From positions 1-32,046 of the forward strand of contig JALHOV010000018.1 in the NCBI GenBank assembly GCA_022842865.1: 32,046 bases of DNA. The letters run 5' to 3'. The stretch is from Vulcanimicrobiota bacterium (GTDB lineage: Bacteria; Vulcanimicrobiota; Xenobia; Xenobiales; JADMJV01). A program made the translations under genes and the position numbers. The notes below the pieces were generated by a model. The model was not told the DNA's origin and did not search any database. It worked only from the letters and a program-made list of their open reading frames with translations. Shown piece after piece: positions 13,334-20,768 of this stretch (positions are counted from its first letter, which is position 1; every line of letters begins with the position of its first letter).

Positions 13334-15291
13334 AGAAGTGGCTGCTGGCCCTGCTGTTGCTGGCCCCCGCCTGGGCGGAAAAGCCCAAAGTCACCTTGCT
13401 GCGCAGCGAGAACACCTTTAAGCAGCTGGGCTGGAAGTCGCGTTGGGAGTGGTTGGGCGCCAAAACCGCCCTGGAGCATCTGGGCTTGCAGGTGGACGTG
13501 CGCAACGAAAACCAGTTGGGCAAGATTGCCACGCCCGTGCTGGTGTTGTGCAACGCCCGCAACCTGGAGGAGAGCAGCCTGGCCTCCATCCGGAAACACC
13601 TCGAGGGGGGGGGCAAGCTGCTGGCCAGCTACCAGAGTTCTTACAAGAAAGCCGACAACTCCAGTTGGACTCCGAACGGTCTGGCTCTTGGGCCGGAACT
13701 GGGCGTAAAATTCCTGCGCTGGAACGGAACGGCCGGAGAGACCGAGGCTCTCAAGCTGGCCCCTCCCTACGGACTGATCCCCCTGGCCCGCCATCAGGCG
13801 ATGATCGTGGAAGCCTCACCGGAAAGCTACGTTTTGGCTCAATGGGACAAGCCCGCCGACGCTCCCAGTGTCGTGCAGAAGGGGGGCGCCATCTACCTGG
13901 GCGAGGATTTGCTGGTGCCCGAGAACAGCCACAGCAAGCAAGTGCTGGGGTTGCTGGCCGGGCTGCTCAATCGCCTCGACCCCAAGTTGCGCCTGAGCCT
14001 CCCCAAAACCAGCCCGCCCCTGGTGGTGCCCCAGCTTTCCTTCACGCCCTTGCCCCAGCAGCCGGGAGAGACCCTGGTGAAAGTGGGCCTGGGCACGCTG
14101 GTGGCGGCGGACGGTGCTCTCGACTTGAGCGCCACTCGCCATCTTCTCAGCCAGAAAAACAAGCCGTTGGGTAAGCACCTGCACCTGATCGTGAAAGAGG
14201 GCGAACTCTACCAGGTGGTTGCCGGCAAGGAAATCAAACTTGGACCCGAGCTCACTCTGTCCGCCTCGCCCTATTTGAACTGCTGGCAGGAAAACGCCAA
14301 CGAAACCGTGCGTTGGTCGGCTTATCGCGGCACCCTTACGTTTAAGGCCAGCGCCAGCGGAATTTCGGCCGTCAATCAGCTGCCCAGCGACAGCTACCTG
14401 GCCGGCGTCATCCCCAGCGAAGTGCCCTTTACGTTTCCCACCGAGGCTCTCAAGGCCATGGCCGTGGTGGCCAGAACCTATGCTCTCAGCCATCTAGGCC
14501 GGCACCAGGCGGACGGATTTGACGTGTGTAGCGAGGTGCATTGTCAGGTCTATCGTGGTCTGGCCGCCGAGCATCCCTACACCAACGCGGCCGTAGTGGC
14601 CACGCGAGGCGAGCAGCTGCAGTTTCACGGGAAGCCCGCCGACTGTTCCTTCCATGCCTGTTGCGGCGGTCACGGAGTGGACGCCAAAGACACCTGGCCG
14701 GGCACGATGGACAAGACCTATTTGGCGGGCACCTACGACCAGTTGCCGGCTTCGCCCCAGGCCGACCTGACCCAGGAAACCGCCTTCCGCGGCTGGTTGG
14801 ACGGCCGCTATCCCGCCTTCTGTTCGGCCGCCGGTCGTTTCCGTTGGGAGGAAACGATGGCCTGGGCGCAATTCGAGAGCAAGCTAAAGGAGTCGGTGCC
14901 GGTGCTGATACCCAGCGCGACCCTGACGACTCTTAAAAATGTCGAAGTTTCTAAGCGGGATCGTTCAGGTCGTGTTGCTGAGCTCAAGTTGTCGGCTGAT
15001 CCGGTGGATCTGACTCTGGGTGGGGATAGCGTGCGCTGGCTGACCAGCGGAGGGAAAATTGGCGCAGGTGGCCTGCAGAGCAGCCTGTTCTATGTGGACG
15101 TCCAGGGCGCCGGAGAGGCCCGCACCATTCGCCTCAAAGGCGGAGGTTGGGGGCACGGAGTGGGAATGTGCCAGGAAGGCGCCGCCGGCCGGGCCAAAGC
15201 CGGCCAGGGCTACCGCCAGTTGTTGACCCACTACTATCCGGGCACGGTATTGCTCAGTCCCGAGCCGGTCCCGACCCGGGTTTTTCCCTGA
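13330..15291 (+). CDS. SpoIID/LytB-domain secreted protein with N-terminal amidotransferase-like domain
   Basis: 653 aa. ATG 13330 overlaps the murQ stop (ATGA) and opens a signal peptide (KKWLLALLLLAPAWA). Residues about 20-220 look like a Rossmann-like domain of the GATase/ThuA type (VLVLCNARNLEESSLASIRK, GGKLLASYQ). Residues about 345-640 are a SpoIID domain: YLAGVIPSEVPFTFPTEALK with the likely catalytic Glu364, then VVARTYALS, and GWGHGVGMCQEGA near the end. SpoIID is a lytic transglycosylase acting on peptide-free glycan strands in sporulation; homologues in non-sporulating bacteria remodel the wall. Coupling to murQ fits a route from glycan cleavage to muramic acid recycling, which is inference. 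Confidence 0.88.
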   Translation: MKKWLLALLLLAPAWAEKPKVTLLRSENTFKQLGWKSRWEWLGAKTALEHLGLQVDVRNENQLGKIATPVLVLCNARNLEESSLASIRKHLEGGGKLLASYQSSYKKADNSSWTPNGLALGPELGVKFLRWNGTAGETEALKLAPPYGLIPLARHQAMIVEASPESYVLAQWDKPADAPSVVQKGGAIYLGEDLLVPENSHSKQVLGLLAGLLNRLDPKLRLSLPKTSPPLVVPQLSFTPLPQQPGETLVKVGLGTLVAADGALDLSATRHLLSQKNKPLGKHLHLIVKEGELYQVVAGKEIKLGPELTLSASPYLNCWQENANETVRWSAYRGTLTFKASASGISAVNQLPSDSYLAGVIPSEVPFTFPTEALKAMAVVARTYALSHLGRHQADGFDVCSEVHCQVYRGLAAEHPYTNAAVVATRGEQLQFHGKPADCSFHACCGGHGVDAKDTWPGTMDKTYLAGTYDQLPASPQADLTQETAFRGWLDGRYPAFCSAAGRFRWEETMAWAQFESKLKESVPVLIPSATLTTLKNVEVSKRDRSGRVAELKLSADPVDLTLGGDSVRWLTSGGKIGAGGLQSSLFYVDVQGAGEARTIRLKGGGWGHGVGMCQEGAAGRAKAGQGYRQLLTHYYPGTVLLSPEPVPTRVFP

Positions 15292-15799
15292 AGATCCGTT
15301 GCATGATGGCTACGTCGCGCCACTGGCCACCCACCCAGCCGATTTCGCGCTGCACGCCAACCATCTCGTAGCCGAAGCGTTGGTGAAATCGGATCGAACC
15401 GGCGTTGTCGGCCCAGATTTTAGCCACCACGTGGTGATAGCCCAGGCTTACGGCGCGATCCAGTAATGCTTGCTGCAAGGGCCGGCCCAGGCCGCGGCCG
15501 CGCAGTGAGCGGTCGAGGAAAATCGAGGTCTCGCAGCACAGGTCGTAGCCGGGTCGGGGCGAGTATTTCTTGACCACACCCCAGCCCACCACTCTGGAGT
15601 CGGCCTGATAGCCGCCTTCGGCGTTTGCTGCGCAAACTTCCAAGACCAGCCACGCTTCTCGCGGTCCCATCGCCTGCAACTGCTCCAGGATTTCCTCGCG
15701 GGTGGCCGGCGCGGCCATGGTGGAATCCATCGCCTCCACCGACTGGCGTTGAATGCTCGCGATGGCCTCGGCGTCAGCGGAAGCGGCTTCGCGTAGCAT
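15254..15799 (-). CDS. GNAT-family N-acetyltransferase, phosphinothricin-acetyltransferase type
   Basis: 181 aa. The GNAT fold moves acetyl from acetyl-CoA to an amine. The acetyl-CoA loop is visible as RSLRGRGLGRPLQQALL (about residues 96-112). Then come HHVVAKIWADNAGSIRFHQRFGYEMVGVQREIG and WRDVAIMQR, the usual C-terminal pattern of the phosphinothricin/methionine-sulfoximine acetyltransferase subgroup. N-terminus: REASADAEAIASIQRQSVEA. The natural substrate is unknown and need not be an antibiotic. Its start overlaps the upstream CvpA-family gene by 26 bp on the same strand, and its 3' end overlaps the convergent spoIID-like gene by 38 bp. Confidence 0.87.
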   Translation of the reverse strand: MLREAASADAEAIASIQRQSVEAMDSTMAAPATREEILEQLQAMGPREAWLVLEVCAANAEGGYQADSRVVGWGVVKKYSPRPGYDLCCETSIFLDRSLRGRGLGRPLQQALLDRAVSLGYHHVVAKIWADNAGSIRFHQRFGYEMVGVQREIGWVGGQWRDVAIMQRIFREKPGSGPARD

Positions 15800-16685
15800 T
15801 CCGAGGCAACTTGTAGCTTTGTTCGCGAATATCGGCCAGCAGTTGGTCGATCTTCAAGTCTTTGAGTTGCTGGCGCAGCACCGGGTCCTGGGCCACCTGG
15901 GAGATTTTGGGATGGTCCATGACTTCCTTGTAGTTGCCCGCCCGGATGGATTCGGCGATTTGTGGATCCTGGGCGAGGCCGATCATGATCGGGTTGGACA
16001 TGAACTGCTGGACCTTGGGATGGGCCTGAAAGAGCACAAAAAGCTGCGGATCGTTGCAAACCACCGATAAATCGGTGAGGGTCTTTTCCACCTTTTCGTT
16101 GAGCGGATTGACCTTGTCCACCACCGGGGCAAAGACGGAGTTTTCCACCAGTTCGGCCCAGGCTTCCCCCTGCTCCGGAGGGGGGCCGACCTCCAGCACC
16201 TGCCTCAAATCTTTCTCCATAATGGTGCCCCACGGGCCGGGGTGCTTCTCGCGGTAGGACACCATGGCTTCGGAACGGCGCACCGCCCGTTGGGCCCGGC
16301 CAATGGCGGCAATTCCCGAGAAGATCAACACGCTGATGCCCAGGCCCCAGACCATGCCGAAGACCAACCCGGTGTAGGCTTCCCAGGGCAGAACCTTGGG
16401 CTCGCCCGCTTCCTCACGAGCTTTGGCCTGCTTCTTGAGGGGAATGCCGACCAGAAAGTCGAGCACCACAAAGAAAAAAATGCCGGCCACCAGGGCTCCA
16501 CCGAGAGGCGCAAAGACCTTGGGTAGGCTGGAGGGCAGAAAGATGGCGCCCAGGCCGCTGAAGGGCTGGCAAATCAGGCCGGCGATGGCCAGCGCCAGCA
16601 GCGAGGCCAACATCCTCACCAGCCCTCGTTTGTAGCCGCTGAAAGCGAAGAGGGCGATAAGGAGCAGTCCAATGAGGTTGATCAT
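15774..16685 (-). CDS. CvpA-family membrane protein with long C-terminal region
   Basis: 303 aa. The N-terminus carries the CvpA pattern: INLIGLLLIALFAFSGYKRGLVRMLASLLALAIAG with the GYKRG turn, then two more hydrophobic helices (LGGALVAGIFFFVVLDFLVG and YTGLVFGMVWGLGISVLIFSG). CvpA proteins are inner-membrane proteins linked to colicin V production and envelope homeostasis; their molecular role is not settled. Residues about 135-303 are soluble and longer than in typical CvpA (~160-180 aa), with repeated short motifs such as PKVQQFMSNPIMIGLAQDPQ and HPKISQVAQDPVLRQQLKD, perhaps a small helical domain. It diverges from the GH30 gene across 58 bp. Confidence 0.8.
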   Translation of the reverse strand: MINLIGLLLIALFAFSGYKRGLVRMLASLLALAIAGLICQPFSGLGAIFLPSSLPKVFAPLGGALVAGIFFFVVLDFLVGIPLKKQAKAREEAGEPKVLPWEAYTGLVFGMVWGLGISVLIFSGIAAIGRAQRAVRRSEAMVSYREKHPGPWGTIMEKDLRQVLEVGPPPEQGEAWAELVENSVFAPVVDKVNPLNEKVEKTLTDLSVVCNDPQLFVLFQAHPKVQQFMSNPIMIGLAQDPQIAESIRAGNYKEVMDHPKISQVAQDPVLRQQLKDLKIDQLLADIREQSYKLPRNATRSRFR

Positions 16686-16743
16686 AGGCCCGATGTTTCC
16701 CTAGAAACAGGGTCCCTCCTGGAGTTAGAGCGAACGCTCCGCG

Positions 16744-18144
16744 ATGCAAATTCGAACTTTGTTTATCGTCGCCCTGGCCCTCACCGTGCCCGCGTTGGCG
16801 CAGGACAGGGCCCGTTTCGTTCTGACCGCTAAGGACTCGCAAAGTCGCCTCAGCGAGCAGCCGTCCGTGCTTTTCCGCGCGCTGGATCAGCCCGAAGAAG
16901 CAAGTTTCACGGTGATGGTTGACCCCCGTCAGCATTTTCAAACGATTGTGGGAATCGGAGGCGCGCTAACTGATGCTGCCGCCGAGACCTTCGCGAAACT
17001 GCCGGCCGACAAACAGGAAGAGTTTTTGACCGCGCATTATGATCCCGAGAAGGGAATCGGCTACTCGCTGGGCCGCACCCACATCCATAGTTGCGACTTT
17101 TCCAGCGCCAGCTACACCTATGTAGAAGACGGCGACAAACAGCTCAATACTTTTTCCATCGAGCCCGACCGTAAATACCGGCTTCCTTTCATCAAGCGCG
17201 TGCTGGAGCGCAATCCCAAGCTGACCCTGTTCGTCTCGCCCTGGAGCCCGCCGGCCTGGATGAAAAGCAACAAAGACATGCTGCACGGCGGCAAGTTGCT
17301 GCCGGAGTTCCGTTCCGCCTGGGCCCAATATTTTGTGCGCTTCATTCAGGCCTATGAGGAAGAGGGCATTCCCATCTGGGGCCTGACCGTGCAGAACGAG
17401 CCGATGGCCCCCCAGACCTGGGAGTCCTGTGTCTTCACCGGGGAGGAGGAGCGAGACTTTGTGCGCGACTTCTTGGGCCCGGCTCTTCATCAGGCTGGCA
17501 TGAAGGACCGCAAGCTGATGGTCTGGGACCACAACCGCGGTCTGGCCTACCAGCGCGGCGCCACCGTGCTTAGCGATCCCGAAGCCGCTCGCTACGTCTG
17601 GGGCACCTCGTTCCACTGGTATGTGGGCGACATGTTCGAAACCCTGTCCCGCCTGCACGACGCCTTCCCGGATAAGGCCATCTTCTTCAGCGAAGGCTGC
17701 AACTACCCGTTCAGCTGGGACACTTTGGCCGACTGGAAATGGGGCGAAAATTACGGCCACTCCATGATCAACGATTTTAATCACTGGGCTACCGGCTGGA
17801 CCGATTGGAACGTGCTGCTCGACGAAGTCGGCGGCCCCAACCACGTCAAAAACTTCTGTTTCGCCCCGGTGCACGCGGACACGCGCAAAGGCACCTTGCA
17901 TTACCAGAACAGCTACTATTATATCGGCCACTTCTCCAAGTACGTGCGCCCTGGCGCCCGCCGCCTGGCCTGCACCAGCACCCAGGCCGATCTGGAAGCC
18001 ACCGCCTTCGAAAACAGCGACGGCTCCAGAGTGACTGTCATGATGAATCGCAGCGACAAACCCCAATCCGCCGTCCTCTGGGTGAACGGCAAGGGCGCCA
18101 AAGTCCCCCTCCCGCCCCACTCCATCGCCACCCTCCTTTATTGA
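16744..18144 (+). CDS. secreted GH30-family glycoside hydrolase, glucosylceramidase-like
   Basis: 466 aa with signal peptide (about 1-19, ending PALAQ). Retaining TIM-barrel hydrolase of family GH30, subfamily-1-like: GIGGALTDAAAETFAKLP near the N-terminus, LGRTHIHSCDF, PWSPPAWMKSN, acid/base Glu219 in TVQNEPMAPQTWESC, and nucleophile Glu317 in FFSEGC. The C-terminal beta-domain wraps up with VTVMMNRSDKPQ and ends at a PHSIATLLY-like strand, complete for the family. Known members act on beta-glucosides such as glucosylceramide; the actual substrate is not shown. No clear ribosome-binding site precedes ATG 16744; GAGCG-AA-CGCTC forms a small hairpin just upstream (about 16728-16739). Single-gene unit. 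Confidence 0.93.
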   Translation: MQIRTLFIVALALTVPALAQDRARFVLTAKDSQSRLSEQPSVLFRALDQPEEASFTVMVDPRQHFQTIVGIGGALTDAAAETFAKLPADKQEEFLTAHYDPEKGIGYSLGRTHIHSCDFSSASYTYVEDGDKQLNTFSIEPDRKYRLPFIKRVLERNPKLTLFVSPWSPPAWMKSNKDMLHGGKLLPEFRSAWAQYFVRFIQAYEEEGIPIWGLTVQNEPMAPQTWESCVFTGEEERDFVRDFLGPALHQAGMKDRKLMVWDHNRGLAYQRGATVLSDPEAARYVWGTSFHWYVGDMFETLSRLHDAFPDKAIFFSEGCNYPFSWDTLADWKWGENYGHSMINDFNHWATGWTDWNVLLDEVGGPNHVKNFCFAPVHADTRKGTLHYQNSYYYIGHFSKYVRPGARRLACTSTQADLEATAFENSDGSRVTVMMNRSDKPQSAVLWVNGKGAKVPLPPHSIATLLY

Positions 18145-18227
18145 CCCCGTCTGCCAGCTCTTCGACTTGAGGGGGGATTTGGGGGACTGTTGGGGATGTA
18201 GAGATACCCTTAGCGGCAAAAGCGCGG

Positions 18228-19454
18228 CTAGGCTTCGATCGGGCGGGCGAGGGCGATGGCTTCGGGTTTGAGGGCTTTGAGTTCGGCCACGACGGCGTCC
18301 ATGTCGGGGTAGCGCTGGTCGCGGTCTTTGGCGATCATTTTGAGAATGCAGTTGGCCAGCGCTTCCGAAATTTGCGGGCGAATCTCGCGCGGGTTGCGAG
18401 GCTCTTCCTGGACATGTTTGATGACGACGTGAATGGCTTCGTCCCCGTCGAATAGCTTCTCGCCGGTGAGCATCTCGAAGCCCATGGCTCCCAGAGCGTA
18501 CTGATCGCAGCGTCCGTCCAACTGCTTTTCGCCCAGAATTTGCTCAGGAGGCATGTAGTGCGGGGTTCCGATGGCTGAGCCGGTCTGGGTCAGGTCCGAG
18601 GTGCCCGACTGGCGGGCCAGCCCGAAGTCCATGATTTTGCAGCCGTGAGGCGTGAGAATGATATTGTCGGGCTTGACGTCTCGGTGAATCACTCCCTTGG
18701 AATGGGCGTGGGCCAGAGCACCGGCCAGCTCGAGTAAAAGGTTGACGGCGTCGGGCACTTCCATGCGGCCCTGTTTCATGCGAGTGCGCAGGGTTTCACC
18801 ATTTACGAATTCCATAATGATGTAGCGCAGCTTATTTTGCTCGTCGGCCTTGTGAATGCGCACGATATTGGGATGGTCGAGCTTCTGGCAAAGAGCCACT
18901 TCGCGCCCGACGCGGGCGGCGAAATCGTCCTGCTCGAGGGCATTCTCCGAAAAGACCTTGACGGCCACTGATTCACTTTCGCGCAGGGTGCGGTCCGGGA
19001 CGCCTTGGAAAACCTTGGCGAATCCTCCAGAGCCGACGAAACGGATTAAGCGATAATGCTCCACCAGGGACATGGCCAGCGGTTCCTCGCCAGCAGCGGC
19101 GGTGTAGTCTTCGATGCGCCGCAAGCGGTCGTAGCGCACTTTGGCCCGCAGCAGGGCACTCACGATCAGCGCGCCCAGCAGCGACGGAATCAGGTAAACG
19201 TGGGACAGGTTCGGTCCCCAGGCACCGAACACCACGTTGCCCACAATGGCGCCGGTCAGTCCCAGGGCAGTGGCCGAAAGCCGTCCGTGGCTCAAAGGAG
19301 AAGGATAGATGGATTCGGACAAAAGCCCGAGACCACAGCCGATTGCTACCAAAACAGCCAGACCCAGCAGATTGCCCAAAACCATAATGAACACGGCGAA
19401 AAGAACCAAAATGAGGGCGCCGTAGCCTATGAGTTGGAACGACTCTCTGTTCAC
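18228..19454 (-). CDS. membrane-anchored Ser/Thr protein kinase
   Basis: 408 aa from GTG 19454, which follows AGGAGG (19466-19471 on the plus strand) by 11 nt; reading further upstream adds sequence with no protein character. Three or four hydrophobic helices fill residues about 8-110 (GYGALILVLFAVFIMVLGNL, ATALGLTGAIVGNVVFGA, LIPSLLGALIVSALL). The kinase domain runs from about 134: GSGGFAKVFQG loop, AVKVF lysine, IHRDVKPDNI catalytic loop, MDFGLA, and GTPHYMPPEQ. The order, membrane first and kinase last, is the reverse of PknB-type receptors, and there is no PASTA region. It is divergent from the receiver-kinase gene, sharing a 73-bp control region with a dyad. Confidence 0.9.
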   Translation of the reverse strand: MNRESFQLIGYGALILVLFAVFIMVLGNLLGLAVLVAIGCGLGLLSESIYPSPLSHGRLSATALGLTGAIVGNVVFGAWGPNLSHVYLIPSLLGALIVSALLRAKVRYDRLRRIEDYTAAAGEEPLAMSLVEHYRLIRFVGSGGFAKVFQGVPDRTLRESESVAVKVFSENALEQDDFAARVGREVALCQKLDHPNIVRIHKADEQNKLRYIIMEFVNGETLRTRMKQGRMEVPDAVNLLLELAGALAHAHSKGVIHRDVKPDNIILTPHGCKIMDFGLARQSGTSDLTQTGSAIGTPHYMPPEQILGEKQLDGRCDQYALGAMGFEMLTGEKLFDGDEAIHVVIKHVQEEPRNPREIRPQISEALANCILKMIAKDRDQRYPDMDAVVAELKALKPEAIALARPIEA

Positions 19455-19471
19455 ACTAACGATTTCCTCCT

Positions 19472-19487
19472 GGTAGATTGATCTACC
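19472..19487. promoter_or_regulatory. dyad operator between two divergent kinase genes
   Basis: GGTAGAT (19472-19478) and ATCTACC (19481-19487) form a perfect inverted repeat around TG, in the 73-bp region between the two divergent kinase starts. It directly abuts the AGGAGG of the leftward gene. It may be a repressor site controlling both genes, or a 7-bp hairpin in the leader. Confidence 0.5.
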
Positions 19488-19527
19488 TCCCACAGGAATG
19501 GTCTTTAGCAATGCAAAAAGAGGTGCG

Positions 19528-20754
19528 ATGAACGGGATGTTGTTGGTCGTCGATGACAACCTGATCAGCCGAGAACTGATGCATCGCCGCTTGATTCGCG
19601 AAGGCCACGAAATCGTGGTGGCCGAGTGCGGAAATTCCACCCTGGAAGCTGTGGCGCTTCATCCCATCGAGCTGGTCATCTTGGATCTTAATATGCCGGA
19701 CATGTCGGGCATGGAGGTCCTGGAAATTCTGCGCCGCCGCTTTACTCCCATCGAGCTGCCGATCCTGATGGTTTCCTCCACGGATGATGTTCACGCCATA
19801 GTGCGCGCCATCGATGGCGGAGCCAACGACTATTTTACCAAGCCCGTGCAGTTCGAGTTGCTTTTCGCCAAGATCCGCCACCTTTTGCGTCTGCGGCCTA
19901 AGGTGGTGATCCTCAATCCGGAAGAGGATTTGCCGCTGGAGCTGCCCGGTTCCTACCAGACAGGCGAGCGGGTGGCCCACTACTGGCTCGAAGGCTCGCT
20001 CGGCAAGGGTGGCATGGGTGAGGTCTTTCGCGCTCAGGATACGCGCCTTCTGCGTCAGGTCGCCCTCAAACTCATCACCGATGAACCCAAGCCGGGTCAG
20101 GCTTTGCAGCGCTTCATCACAGAAGCGCGCGCCCTGGCTCGCGTGGATCATCCCGGGGTCGTCAAAATTTACGAAATCGGATTGCAGCCTTGTCGTTTCA
20201 TCGCCATGGAATTGATCGAGGGCAAGCTGCTCTCGGACGCGCTCAAGGTCATTGCCGACATTCCCACTATCGTGAAGCTCTTCATTCAGCTGCTGGAAGC
20301 CCTGGAAGCCATCCATCTGGAAGGCGTGGTCCATCGCGACCTGAAGCCCCATAACGTAATGGTTACGCTCGACGGCCAGACCAAGGTGATGGATTTTGGG
20401 CTGGCTCGGACCGAGGTGGATCCGATGAAAGGAGACAGCCTTTACGGCACGCCCCACTACATGGCCCCAGAAGCTTTTAATCCTGACCTGGGTCACGTAG
20501 ATGCGCAGAGCGATTTGTTCGCAGTCAGCGTGATGCTTTACGAGTGCCTGCAGGGCGAGCATCCTTTTCCCGCCAAGAATCTCGGAGAGTTGATCATGGC
20601 TCTGGCCAATCATGAACCCGAGCCTTTGGACGTCGCCGTCGATTTATGGCTGGCCATTCAACGCGGCATGCGCCGGGAAAAGCGCCTGCGCTTCGCCACC
20701 GCCCGCGAGTTTGCCCAGGCTCTGCGCCAGTCCATACTGTCTCCACAATTGTGA
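19528..20754 (+). CDS. response-regulator receiver fused to a Ser/Thr protein kinase
   Basis: 408 aa from ATG 19528, preceded by AAGAGGTG (19518-19525) at short spacing; ATG 19537 is an alternative. Residues about 4-122 are a complete receiver domain: acidic pair Asp9/Asp10, phospho-acceptor Asp53 in ILDLNMPDMSG, a Ser pair at 83-84, and Lys105 in TKP. From about 150 a Hanks-type kinase follows: GSLGKGGMGEVFRAQD, VALKLI, VHRDLKPHNVM, MDFGLA, GTPHYMAPE. All catalytic residues are present and there is no membrane segment, so phosphorelay input could control Ser/Thr phosphorylation in the cytoplasm. It heads an apparent operon with the thioredoxin-like gene (14 nt later) and a response regulator. 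Confidence 0.92.
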   Translation: MNGMLLVVDDNLISRELMHRRLIREGHEIVVAECGNSTLEAVALHPIELVILDLNMPDMSGMEVLEILRRRFTPIELPILMVSSTDDVHAIVRAIDGGANDYFTKPVQFELLFAKIRHLLRLRPKVVILNPEEDLPLELPGSYQTGERVAHYWLEGSLGKGGMGEVFRAQDTRLLRQVALKLITDEPKPGQALQRFITEARALARVDHPGVVKIYEIGLQPCRFIAMELIEGKLLSDALKVIADIPTIVKLFIQLLEALEAIHLEGVVHRDLKPHNVMVTLDGQTKVMDFGLARTEVDPMKGDSLYGTPHYMAPEAFNPDLGHVDAQSDLFAVSVMLYECLQGEHPFPAKNLGELIMALANHEPEPLDVAVDLWLAIQRGMRREKRLRFATAREFAQALRQSILSPQL

Positions 20755-20756
20755 AC

Positions 20757-20762
20757 TAACCT
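20757..20762 (+). promoter_or_regulatory. -10-like hexamer (TAACCT) before the thioredoxin-like start
   Basis: TAACCT ends 6 nt before ATG 20769, in a position suited to leaderless transcription. No good Shine-Dalgarno sequence precedes this ATG. The match to TANNNT is weak on its own; the repeated geometry at 4817 and 28434 is what makes it worth noting. Confidence 0.3.
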
Positions 20763-20768
20763 CGGGAT

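Noticed and set aside
15254-15799. Phosphinothricin resistance gene
   Set aside because: The GNAT subgroup resembles such enzymes, but there is no biosynthetic or resistance context, so only the family is named.
18145-18227. Shared terminator between the convergent GH30 and kinase genes
   Set aside because: No stem with a T-run on either strand was found in the 83-bp gap.
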